Shown here piece by piece: positions 18,874 to 27,831 of a DNA stretch of 45,033 nucleotides; the stretch's first letter is position 1; each line of letters begins with the position of its first letter. The translations under genes and the position numbers were made by a program. This DNA is from Chloroflexota bacterium (GTDB lineage: Bacteria; Chloroflexota; Anaerolineae; J102): NCBI GenBank assembly GCA_013152585.1, contig JAADGC010000019.1, positions 1 through 45,033 of the forward strand, given 5' to 3'. The notes below the pieces were generated by a model that saw only the letters and a program-made list of their open reading frames with translations, was not told the DNA's origin and made no database searches.

Positions 18874-19644
18874 TCAGACCGGCGCATTCATCTCCCAGAT
18901 CAAACGCAGACCTGTCAGCGTCAACCACGGCTCCAGCGCATCGAACACATCCGTCTCCGCCACGATCAGTTGCGCCTGCGGTCCTGTGGCAATCACTTGC
19001 ATCGGGGTCTCCTGTTCCGCCTGCAAACGGCTTACGACGCCTTCCACCAGCCCCACAAACCCAAACACCAGGCCCGATTGTATGCTTTCGATGGTATTGC
19101 GACCGATCACCCGCGGCGGCCGCTGTAACACTGCCACCGGCAACTGCGCCGTATCCCGGCTCAGTGCGGCCGCCGACATCGCCAGCCCCGGCGCGATCAC
19201 GTGCCCCAGATACGCCCCGTCTGTCCCCAACACATCAAACGTCGTCGTAGAACCAAAATCGACCACCACCAGCGGGCAGGGGTGCAGCGCCCTGGCCGCC
19301 ACCGCATTGGCCACTCGATCCGCCCCCAACTGCCGTGGCGCCTCCCGCCGTATCTGCAAGCCCGTCTTGATCCCGGCCCCCACCACCAGGGGCGACTTCC
19401 CCAGCAGCCGCTCTCCCAACGCCGTCCACACCGGTGTCAGTGCCGGCACCACACTGGCCAGCACCATGCCGTCGATCTCTTGCGCGGCGATGCGCTGCTG
19501 TGCCAGTAACAGGTGAAGTTGCAAGCTATATTCATCGGATGTGCGGCCCCCATGTGATTCCAGGCGCCAGTGCGCCACCACCTTCTCCTGCCGCAACAAA
19601 CCTACAGAAATATCCGCATTCGAAATATCGATACACAATAACAT
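18874..19644 (-). CDS. coaX: Type III pantothenate kinase
   Basis: GLQIRREAPRQLGADRVANAVAA, VVVDFGSTTTFDVL, LGHVIAPGLAMSAAALSRDTAQLP, RVIGRNTIESIQSGLVFGFVGLVEG. Confidence 0.92.
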   Translation of the reverse strand: MLLCIDISNADISVGLLRQEKVVAHWRLESHGGRTSDEYSLQLHLLLAQQRIAAQEIDGMVLASVVPALTPVWTALGERLLGKSPLVVGAGIKTGLQIRREAPRQLGADRVANAVAARALHPCPLVVVDFGSTTTFDVLGTDGAYLGHVIAPGLAMSAAALSRDTAQLPVAVLQRPPRVIGRNTIESIQSGLVFGFVGLVEGVVSRLQAEQETPMQVIATGPQAQLIVAETDVFDALEPWLTLTGLRLIWEMNAPV

Positions 19645-19656
19645 AAGCCACTCTCC

Positions 19657-22101
19657 TCAGTGCAAATGGGGATACAACCGTCGATACAACTCGGCCTGCC
19701 ACAGCACCAGTCGCACATACGACTGGGTTTCATCAAAACTAATCAACTCGATAAACAGATCATCATCCGGGCCCGACTGCCGACGCCAAAAGGCCGCATT
19801 GCCCGGGCCTCCATTATAGCCTGCCAGCGCCTGCATCACACTACCATCTGCCTGCTCAATCCCCTGCGCCAGATAATAAGCGCCGAACTCAACACTCACA
19901 TACGGCCGGTATAGCAGGGATTCGTTGTAATCGGCAAAATTCAATTGCTGGGCAATCGCCCGTCCGGTGCTGGGGATCACCTGGGTGAGACCGCTGGCCG
20001 CCGCCAGACTGGTCGCCGTGGTGCCAAAATGCGACTCCTGCCGCACCAGCGCCAGCAACACCGCCTCATCCAGATCATAGCGCCGGGCAGCAGCGGCGAT
20101 CAGATCAGGAAAGTACACAGGATAGATCAAACGCTGTAACTCGCCCGGCAGCGCCGTCAGGGGCATGCCCGACAGGAATGCCACCCGCGCCGCCGCCCGA
20201 ATCGAGATATCATAATAGCCCAGGTCGCGGGACTGCAGGGCCAGGCTCAAGCTGTACACCGGATCATCTCGCCACGCCTGACGGTACGACCTGAAAACGG
20301 CATAAGCGGCCTGCAGCTCGCCCGCACGATACATGGCTATGGGGCGCTCCATTTCGGGGCGAGGCGCCGAAAGATCGATTGGCGTCGCAGAGGCCACCCA
20401 TGTCGTCAGCCAGGCCGGCAAATCCGATGGGGGGGGAGTGGGGGTGGGGCTGGGAATCGGAGTCGGGCCGAGGCGCCGCAGCCACTGCGTGGCACGGACG
20501 CCATAATAATTCTCAATCCCCCAGCGGTCTTCCGTTCCCCGCCAATGCGCCCGCGCTGCGGCCTCGCCTTCCTGTTGCAGCAACAAACGACCCAGCCAAA
20601 AATCGGCGGCAGCGCTCCACAAACCTGCATCGGCCACTGCCACCTCTTGCCAGACTGCCTGTGCTTCCGGCAGGCGCTGCAGCCGCCAAAACGCCAGCCC
20701 CGTCCGGAACCCCGCCCGGCCGGCCTCTCGGCTCTGCGGGTAGCGGCGCCACAATCGTTCAAAATCACGGACGGCCTCGGCCAAGTTGTCCTCATCCCTT
20801 TCCGCCAGCACACCGGCCCACCACAGGGCTTTGGCGGCGGTGGCGGGGTCGTCAACCGTATTCGCGGCAGCCAGATAGACTTCTCGGGCCGCCGTCACAT
20901 CGCCCAAACGCCACAAATCCCGGGCTCGTCCCAACCAGGCTTCGCCCAGGCGTTGATCCGCAGGATGCGTCTCGATCAGCATTTGCCAGGCCGTCGTGGC
21001 CAGTGCATATTGCCCCAACTGCTCATATGCCTGCGCCATCAGGGCGTGCGCCTCACCACTATGCCCTTCATCTTCGGCAAGATAGGTGCGTAACACCGTC
21101 AGGGCCGGAATCACCGCCCCCGCTGCCACATCGATGCGGGCCCGCAACAAAGCATCAACCGGTTCTTCAGCATCCACCAGGACAATCAACGCCAGATAAG
21201 CAAAAGCGTTATCGGGGGCCGTGATGGTTGCCTGGTGAAAACTCAGCATGGCCGCATGATCCTGGCTGGCGATCAGTTGGGCCTGCCCGAGACGATAGAA
21301 AATCTCCGTACGGTAGGCCGGATTGCGAGCCTGATTGAGAATCGCCCGATACTGGGCAATGGCGTCCGCAGCGTCATCCATTTGCAGGCTGGCCTGGGCC
21401 ATCTTCTCGCGGATGCGCAGCTCGGCCACCAGCCCGACGCCGCTTTTCAGCGCCACCTCATAATGCGCCAGTGCCGACACCGGCTGTGCCTGCGCTGCGT
21501 AGGCGTCACCCGCCCGTTCATAGGCTAATCCGCCCAGGATGGGTTGTTGCTCGGCGTAAATGCGCCAGGCTTCAGCCGCCAGCTCAGGTTGATTCCCGGC
21601 CGCATACGCTCGCCCCAGCCAATAATACACCTGCGGATGCTGCTGTCTGAAAGCGGTATCCGCGGCCAGGGCCACGAAATTTTGCAGAGCGGCCTCTTCC
21701 TGTCCATCGTACCACCGCGCCTGCCCCTGCTGCCACTGCGCCAACGCCTTCAATGCCGGCGATGGTTCTGCGGCCACCACTTGGTCGTAAAGAGCAATGG
21801 CAGCAGCGTAGTCGCCATTGTGCAGTGCAGTCTCTGCCTGTTCACGCAATGCGGCTGGCCGGGGAGTGGGTGTGGATGTGGGTGTGGCGCTGGGCGTAGC
21901 GCTGGGCGTGGGTGAAGCGGTGAGGGTAGGCGTACGCGTGGCCCGGATGGTCGGCGTTGGCGATGCTGTGGGGGTGTGCGAGGGCGCGAGGGTACTGACG
22001 GCTGTGGCCGGGGGGGCAGGAACAGGTGGCGCCCCCGTCTGGCAGCCAGCCAGCAGCAGCAACAACAGGCCCAACCAGGGACGCAACAAAGAATCTAACA
22101 T
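19657..22101 (-). CDS. Lytic transglycosylase (SLT domain) lipoprotein with TPR-like repeats and Pro/Thr linker
   Basis: LLLLLAGCQTG lipobox, TPR-like helices, C-terminal ESHFGTTATSLAAASGLTQVIPSTGRAIA...GAYYLAQGI...ALAGYNGGPGNAAFW. Confidence 0.92.
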   Translation of the reverse strand: MLDSLLRPWLGLLLLLLAGCQTGAPPVPAPPATAVSTLAPSHTPTASPTPTIRATRTPTLTASPTPSATPSATPTSTPTPRPAALREQAETALHNGDYAAAIALYDQVVAAEPSPALKALAQWQQGQARWYDGQEEAALQNFVALAADTAFRQQHPQVYYWLGRAYAAGNQPELAAEAWRIYAEQQPILGGLAYERAGDAYAAQAQPVSALAHYEVALKSGVGLVAELRIREKMAQASLQMDDAADAIAQYRAILNQARNPAYRTEIFYRLGQAQLIASQDHAAMLSFHQATITAPDNAFAYLALIVLVDAEEPVDALLRARIDVAAGAVIPALTVLRTYLAEDEGHSGEAHALMAQAYEQLGQYALATTAWQMLIETHPADQRLGEAWLGRARDLWRLGDVTAAREVYLAAANTVDDPATAAKALWWAGVLAERDEDNLAEAVRDFERLWRRYPQSREAGRAGFRTGLAFWRLQRLPEAQAVWQEVAVADAGLWSAAADFWLGRLLLQQEGEAAARAHWRGTEDRWGIENYYGVRATQWLRRLGPTPIPSPTPTPPPSDLPAWLTTWVASATPIDLSAPRPEMERPIAMYRAGELQAAYAVFRSYRQAWRDDPVYSLSLALQSRDLGYYDISIRAAARVAFLSGMPLTALPGELQRLIYPVYFPDLIAAAARRYDLDEAVLLALVRQESHFGTTATSLAAASGLTQVIPSTGRAIAQQLNFADYNESLLYRPYVSVEFGAYYLAQGIEQADGSVMQALAGYNGGPGNAAFWRRQSGPDDDLFIELISFDETQSYVRLVLWQAELYRRLYPHLH

Positions 22102-22110
22102 AGCAATGGC

Positions 22111-24183
22111 TCAGGGCACCTGCACGTGCAGCCACAGCGGTAAAAAGCTCTGCCTGGCCACCTGCCCCGAACGCTCCAGGGTGGAGAGCTGCGTTTGCAC
22201 GCTGAGCGTGAAAACCGCTCCTGCCTGCACGGGCGCAGCCGCTATCAGTGGGGTCACGAACTTGCCGCTGGGGTCCAGAAAAGCCAGGGCCATGCTTTGG
22301 CTCTGATCCGCAAAAATCGCCGCGCCCGCCAGTTGCAGCCGCAATTGGTCCGGTGTGTTCTGATTTCCCCACTCGATCTGCACGGCCAGCGGCTGCTGCG
22401 GATGCAGGAATAAAGTGGCCGGGACCAGGTTCAGCCAGGGGCTGATGGGTGTCGCCGTGGGCGTGAGAGTGGGAGTGGCCGTGGCGGCGGCAGTTGGGGT
22501 GGGGGATGGGCTGGGGCTGGGTGTGGCCGTGGGCATGGGGATGGCGGTGGGCGTGCGGGTGGACGTGGGCGTGGTGGTCGGCACCGGCGTGGCCGTGGGC
22601 GTGGCCACCGGCAAAACCAGGCGGCCCGCACCGTACGTGTTATCGGGGCCGGGCAACCCCAGATCAATACTGGCCGCGAGCAACGTGTCACGCAACTGCG
22701 AGACCGTCAAGGCAGGATAGCGCTGTCGTAACACCGCTGCCGCCCCGGCCACATGCGGCGCCGCCGCCGAAGTGCCAAAGAATCCGCTGCCCCCCGCGGC
22801 CAGGGGACGGCCATCACTGACGCCATAAGTCTGCGTGCTCACACCATCATAGCCCATGATGTCCGGCTTCACCCGGCCATCGCTGGTGGGCCCACGGCTG
22901 CTAAAGAACTCGGCCGCGAAACCGGCATTGGCATTCCAGAACACAGCCCCCGCAGCCACAGCGTCGGCCGCATCCGCGGGTTGAGCAAGCGACCAGGCCG
23001 GGGTGGCGTACTGCAGGCTGGCACCCGAAGTGAAAAGATCGAGGGTATGCACATTCCCTGCGACCAGGCGTATCGCCAACTCATACGTGCCGCCGGTCGT
23101 CGCCTGGTAGCACAACGCTTCGGTGGGCGCTTGGGAGCCGTCTTGCACGTTTTCACTCAGCGCCACCAGATTAGCCCCATGATACAGCAACAGATCGTAG
23201 TCATCCGTGGTCACGGGCCAGGCATCCCAACTCAGATACGCACATAACCAATCGCCGGTGTTCAAGGTCACATCGTTGGTCTCATCCGCCGCCGTAAAAT
23301 TATGGAAAAGATCGCCATCGCCCAAAAAACGACCGCGATAATGGCTTTGGGCCTGATTCCCGGCCGAATTCACCCACAAAATACCCGCTGCCGTCGCCGT
23401 ATGCACGATATCGGCCAATGCCCCTGTACCATCACCGGGACCGGTGTTGAACCAGCTAATGGAATGCACAATCACGTCGACTCCGGCCTGGATGGCGGCA
23501 TCGACCGCATTGGCCAGTTCTACATCCGTATCAAAAGCATAGAGATGCAACGTCGCCCCGGGAGCGGCATCGTACAGTATTTCGGCCACGGCACTGCCGT
23601 GCTCCCCATCGTCCCAGCGCCCGTCGGCCCGGAAACTGCGCCCCACCACTACCGGCAATTCCCCCCGGGCTACCAAGGCCTCATATCCGGCAAATCCGCT
23701 GTCGATGACAGCCACGTCAACGCCTTGCCCGGTCCAGCCGGCAGCATGCCAGGGGAAAAGTCCGGCGGGAAACAGGCCTTCGGAGATGAACCCGGCCGGC
23801 TGATGGGGGTAGCTGGGGCGAAGGCGTTGCACGCCGGGCAGGCGGGCGAGCATGGGTATCTGCGCCGCATCGACCCGCACCTGCACCTGCCCGGCGCTTT
23901 GCGCTTCCACCGCCACGCCTGCCGGCAACCGCAGGTCCCCAGTGTATTCGATGATCAGGCGCAGCCGTTGCGCATCGTCCCCCAGCCCCATGCGTTGCCC
24001 CCAGGCCGGGCGCTGCCCCGGCGCCAAAGCCTGCCACTGCTTGATGCTGGCGTCGATGGCCGCGGTCGGCGGCGGCGACCCGTTGGCAGGAATGGGGAGG
24101 GCGCGGGAGGAAGAGAGTGTGGTGATCAGCAAGAGCAGCACTGTTGCCAGCACCCTTGCCAAATTCCTGAAGTGACGCATCAT
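22111..24183 (-). CDS. S8 (subtilisin-like) secreted serine protease with Pro/Thr linker
   Basis: VDVAVIDSGFAG (Asp), GEHGSAVAEILYDAAPG (His), GTSAAAPHVAGAAAVL (Ser), TPTSTRTPTAIPMPTATPSPSPSPT. Confidence 0.93.
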   Translation of the reverse strand: MMRHFRNLARVLATVLLLLITTLSSSRALPIPANGSPPPTAAIDASIKQWQALAPGQRPAWGQRMGLGDDAQRLRLIIEYTGDLRLPAGVAVEAQSAGQVQVRVDAAQIPMLARLPGVQRLRPSYPHQPAGFISEGLFPAGLFPWHAAGWTGQGVDVAVIDSGFAGYEALVARGELPVVVGRSFRADGRWDDGEHGSAVAEILYDAAPGATLHLYAFDTDVELANAVDAAIQAGVDVIVHSISWFNTGPGDGTGALADIVHTATAAGILWVNSAGNQAQSHYRGRFLGDGDLFHNFTAADETNDVTLNTGDWLCAYLSWDAWPVTTDDYDLLLYHGANLVALSENVQDGSQAPTEALCYQATTGGTYELAIRLVAGNVHTLDLFTSGASLQYATPAWSLAQPADAADAVAAGAVFWNANAGFAAEFFSSRGPTSDGRVKPDIMGYDGVSTQTYGVSDGRPLAAGGSGFFGTSAAAPHVAGAAAVLRQRYPALTVSQLRDTLLAASIDLGLPGPDNTYGAGRLVLPVATPTATPVPTTTPTSTRTPTAIPMPTATPSPSPSPTPTAAATATPTLTPTATPISPWLNLVPATLFLHPQQPLAVQIEWGNQNTPDQLRLQLAGAAIFADQSQSMALAFLDPSGKFVTPLIAAAPVQAGAVFTLSVQTQLSTLERSGQVARQSFLPLWLHVQVP

Positions 24184-25037
24184 GAGGGCACGGTTTCGGC
24201 AGCACGTATGTAGGCCAGGCCAAACGCCCCCGGGCCGGCGTGCACAGCCAGGGCCGGTCCTGCCTCGGCCAGGAGGATATCAGCAGGATCGCAGGGGATG
24301 GCGGCAGACACTTTGGCCACCAGCATGTTGGCTGCTGCGGATGCCCGCGTATGAGCCACGGCTACCGCCCACACGTTTTCATCCTGAATCTGAGCCACGG
24401 CCCGGGCAATGCCTTTTTTCAGCGTGCGCACCGTGCCTGCTAAGCCCAAAACACCCTCTTCCATGTTGAGCAGGGGCTTGATAGATAGAATAGCCGACAT
24501 GCGTTTGATCAGCACCATGAGCGGCGCCAGCCGGCCCCCGCGCTGCACGGCCTCGACCGTATCCAGAAAGATGATGATGCGCAGGCGCTGGCGCCAGTCG
24601 TGCAGGGCCGAGAGAATCGCCTGGGCCGCGGCCCCTTGCGCCGCCATCTCGGCGGCCTTCAGGGTGAGCAATCCTTCGCCCAGCGAAAGCGACCATGAAT
24701 CGAACACATGCACGCGGTCGCCGAACTCCTGCGCCGCCACCATGGCGGCGTTGTACGTGCCGCTGTGTTTGCTGGTGATGGTGATGGCGATCACCTCCGA
24801 GGCTGTCTGCAAAGCCCTGGTAAATACCTCGGCCCAGTCTCCTACCGATGGCCCCGAACTTTGCGGCGGCTGGCTGATATCATAACGCTGCCAGAATTCG
24901 GCGCGGGTATCGGGTGAGTCACGCAGTTCGTATTCGCCAAAGCGGGCTATCAGGGACGCCTGCTGAATCTGATATTTTGCCGCCAGAGCTGGCGGCAGGT
25001 CGCAGCCGCTATCGGCAACTATGGCTATTGGGGGCAT
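24180..25037 (-). CDS. DegV family protein (second copy in window)
   Basis: MPPIAIVADSGCDLPPALAAKYQ, TSKHSGTYNAAMVAA, FLDTVEAVQRGGRLAPL, ILSIKPLLNMEEGVLGLAGTVRTLKKG. Start ATG 25037. Confidence 0.92.
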   Translation of the reverse strand: MPPIAIVADSGCDLPPALAAKYQIQQASLIARFGEYELRDSPDTRAEFWQRYDISQPPQSSGPSVGDWAEVFTRALQTASEVIAITITSKHSGTYNAAMVAAQEFGDRVHVFDSWSLSLGEGLLTLKAAEMAAQGAAAQAILSALHDWRQRLRIIIFLDTVEAVQRGGRLAPLMVLIKRMSAILSIKPLLNMEEGVLGLAGTVRTLKKGIARAVAQIQDENVWAVAVAHTRASAAANMLVAKVSAAIPCDPADILLAEAGPALAVHAGPGAFGLAYIRAAETVPS

Positions 25038-25109
25038 TTTATGTTCCTGTCGCAGGGTTGGCATAGATGCCCAATTATCGCATGATCCTTCTGATTTGTT
25101 CAAGGATTC

Positions 25110-25256
25110 AGCACAGAGTCAGTTATCGGGCAGCGGGGGAGTCGTGTCAGCTATAATCCAGGCCTCATACAACGGCTGCGGATCATAGCCACTGACCTCG
25201 GTCACGACCTGCAGAAAATCCTCCGGGGTAGGCCGGCGGAAGCGGTAGCGGTCGAT
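25110..25256 (-). pseudogene. Truncated duplicate of the 3' end of the M1 peptidase gene (homologous to 26164-26310)
   Basis: 147-bp ungapped alignment with 5 differences; includes the same stop codon at 25119-25121. Confidence 0.92.
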
Positions 25257-25333
25257 GGTCGGACGGATTGGACGCCGCTGCGAATAACTGGCTAAGCCGT
25301 CAGACTGATCCCGAACTGCTCGGAGGACGCTAA

Positions 25334-25570
25334 TTATCGTTCGTCCCCCGGTAAGGGCGGACGATCCGGAACGCTATCCAGGATATTTCTGAATGCTTCT
25401 CTGTCGGCCCTGGTGGCTCTTTGGATCAAATAATCTTCAGTCATAATTGCCGAAATCTTTTCAGCTACAGCAGCCGAAATGAACTGATTGATAGAAACGC
25501 CTTCCTGCGAAGCAATTTCTTTTATATGACGATGAATTGAGTTCGGCAATCTCAAACTTAATGCACTCAT
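25334..25570 (-). CDS. Ribbon-helix-helix-type antitoxin
   Basis: MSALSLRLPNSIHRHIKEIASQEGVSINQFISAAVAEKISA; overlaps the toxin gene by 4 bp. Confidence 0.82.
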   Translation of the reverse strand: MSALSLRLPNSIHRHIKEIASQEGVSINQFISAAVAEKISAIMTEDYLIQRATRADREAFRNILDSVPDRPPLPGDER

Positions 25571-25986
25571 CTTGTCATCTCCAGTAATTTTCTTGGCGGA
25601 ATTGCCTGGATTCCGAACTTTTCGGAGCCTTCGAAATCCTTCAGGTTGTGGGTAATAATTCTTTGGGTTTGGGATGCCACTGCAACTTCAAGAATATGGT
25701 CATCTTTGGGGTCTTTCAGGTACGGTCGCCATAGGAAATAGATTTTTTGAAAATCACTAAGAGCGCACAAGTTATCGAGGATGACATCAATTTGCCTATC
25801 GGATATTTGTAGTTTTTTGCAGTTTCGTCTTAAAACATCCTCATATTCAAATAGCAAAGTCACTGATATGACAGGCTTTATTTTGCCACTATCGATGAGC
25901 CGAAGCACCTGATGCGAGGCCCCTGTCGAAGAATAAAGTCCGGCAAATAGTATATTGGTATCCATGATGATTTTGTAATCATTCAT
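25567..25986 (-). CDS. PIN-domain toxin of a type II toxin-antitoxin system
   Basis: MNDYKIIMDTNILFAGLYSSTGASHQVLRLIDSGKIKPVISVTLLFEYEDVL..., DPKDDHILEVAVASQTQRIITHNLKDF. Start ATG 25986. Confidence 0.88.
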   Translation of the reverse strand: MNDYKIIMDTNILFAGLYSSTGASHQVLRLIDSGKIKPVISVTLLFEYEDVLRRNCKKLQISDRQIDVILDNLCALSDFQKIYFLWRPYLKDPKDDHILEVAVASQTQRIITHNLKDFEGSEKFGIQAIPPRKLLEMTR

Positions 25987-25994
25987 AACAAAAT

Positions 25995-26012
25995 GATACC
26001 ATATTCGGTATC
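25995..26012. promoter_or_regulatory. Inverted repeat GATACC-atattc-GGTATC upstream of the TA operon, candidate autoregulatory operator
   Basis: Perfect 6-bp arms, 9 nt upstream of the toxin ATG. Confidence 0.6.
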
Positions 26013-26172
26013 TTGTTGTCAAGCTGTTTTTCCCCAGTTCTATCGGATTCTGTGGACACAGCCTGGCCCCGCCTGTCATGCTGAGGATGCGCAGGGGTGC
26101 TGCATCCCCGGCCTGGCGTGATGGGCTGGGACAACATCCGTGCAATTCCGGGCCTATTGACGAAGCACAGAG

Positions 26173-27696
26173 TCAGTTGTCGGGCAGCGGGGGGGTCGTG
26201 TCAGCTATAATCCAGGCCTCATACAACGGCTGCGGATCATAGCCGCTGACCTCGGTCACGACCTGCAGAAAATCCTCCGGGGTGGGCCGGCGGAAGCGAT
26301 AGCGGTCGATAAATGTTTGCAACACATGCAGATACGTCTCGCGGCCGAGTGTCTGATACAGGGCATCAAAAAACAAGGCCGCCTTGGCGTAGACCAGCGT
26401 TTCGTAATTGTCTGGCTGGAAGGTGGACACCGGCTGCCCCACGGCCTGGTCCAGGCCATGATCCACCGCCCACTGCACCGGAATCTGCCAGCGCAGGGTG
26501 CGGATGCGGTCGGCGGCCTGCGGGCCGTAGATCGTCTCGGCATAAATGAGGGTGCTCTGCTCGGCCAGGCCTTCATCAAACCAGGGATAACGATACGGAT
26601 CGGAGCCGATGAGATTGTACCACCATTGATGAGATATCTCGTGGGCCACCAGTAGTTCCTGGCTGTCATCGTTTGTGCGATAGGTATCGAGGCCAATATA
26701 ATTCAGGCCCGGATACTCCATGCCCAGATAGCGCGTGGGGGTTTCTACAATATCCAGCTCGGTAAACGGATACTGCCGGAACAGACGGTCGTATACACGT
26801 AGCACGGCCGCAGCCTGCGCCAAGGCCTTTTGCCCCGCCCGTTCATCGATTGGGAGATAATAGCTGTTCAACCGCACGCCATCCACGGTGGCTTGGGCCA
26901 CGTCGAATTCTTTGCTCAGAGTCATGCCCCACTCCGGCACCAAACCGGTCACCACCACATGATCAGTCCATCCTGGGGTCGTGGTGGTGTGTGTGATCTC
27001 CACGCCCGTGGTCACCAGGCGATACTCGCTGGGCACCGTGGCCGTCACCCAATACAAGGCCGGGTCGGTGATAGCAATATCGCCAAATGAGGGGGGGATG
27101 TCCAGCCGCCAGGGCTGCGTGGGCAGGCCGGTCTGAGCCGGTAGCATGGGATAGGCGTATGGCAGGTTGAGGATACCTTCGCTTTCGCCAAAGAGCACGT
27201 AGCCAGAATGATCGGGTTTGGGGGCACTGAGTTTGTATTTGATCTCCAGATCAATGCTTTTGTCCGGAAGCAAGGGCTCGGTCAGGGTGATGCGCGCCGC
27301 ACTGTCGTTCACGGCGAAAGCGAACCCTACGACAAAGTGCTCGGGCAGGGTCGTGACCCCGGTCAGCGTCATGCTCCCCACCAACTGAGGCAGATTGGGG
27401 TACAGGCGCACGAACACATCGTTCATCGGTGCACCGCTGCGATTACGAAAATGAATACGCGCCACGCCCTCTACCTGCCGCTGCTCGGGGTCCACCTTGA
27501 GCTCGATGGCATAGCGCGGGGTAGCGTCGAAGTCGAAATCGGCGGGCAGAGCCGCGTCGGTAAAGGCGGGGCGGTAGGGGGCCAGGGGATCAGGGGAAAG
27601 CTGGGATGAGGAGAGGAACGGGAGATCGATATGGCTGCAGGCGCCCAGCAGCAGCGCCAACAGCAAAATGCCGGGAACAGAGCGATAAACATGCAT
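26173..27696 (-). CDS. M1-family metallopeptidase-like lipoprotein
   Basis: LLALLLGACSHID lipobox, LLVAHEISHQWWYNLIGSDPYRYPWFDEGLAEQ (HExxH...E). Confidence 0.93.
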   Translation of the reverse strand: MHVYRSVPGILLLALLLGACSHIDLPFLSSSQLSPDPLAPYRPAFTDAALPADFDFDATPRYAIELKVDPEQRQVEGVARIHFRNRSGAPMNDVFVRLYPNLPQLVGSMTLTGVTTLPEHFVVGFAFAVNDSAARITLTEPLLPDKSIDLEIKYKLSAPKPDHSGYVLFGESEGILNLPYAYPMLPAQTGLPTQPWRLDIPPSFGDIAITDPALYWVTATVPSEYRLVTTGVEITHTTTTPGWTDHVVVTGLVPEWGMTLSKEFDVAQATVDGVRLNSYYLPIDERAGQKALAQAAAVLRVYDRLFRQYPFTELDIVETPTRYLGMEYPGLNYIGLDTYRTNDDSQELLVAHEISHQWWYNLIGSDPYRYPWFDEGLAEQSTLIYAETIYGPQAADRIRTLRWQIPVQWAVDHGLDQAVGQPVSTFQPDNYETLVYAKAALFFDALYQTLGRETYLHVLQTFIDRYRFRRPTPEDFLQVVTEVSGYDPQPLYEAWIIADTTPPLPDN

Positions 27697-27831
27697 GGGA
27701 ACGTTTCGCCTTCAGGTCGAACCTTGGTTATAATGATACGTTGCAGGTTGCGAATCCTGCCTCCCATTATCAGCGATTCTGCCCTCGCAGGCAAGGCTCT
27801 GTCATCCCCTCATCCCCCAGGAGCATTATTG

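Noticed and set aside
20379-21224. 281-aa plus-strand ORF over the lytic transglycosylase gene
   Set aside because: Pro/Arg/Ala-rich out-of-frame translation of a GC-rich gene.
25110-26310. Composite transposon carrying the TA genes
   Set aside because: The flanking repeats are peptidase coding sequence, not IS ends, and no transposase or integrase is present between them.
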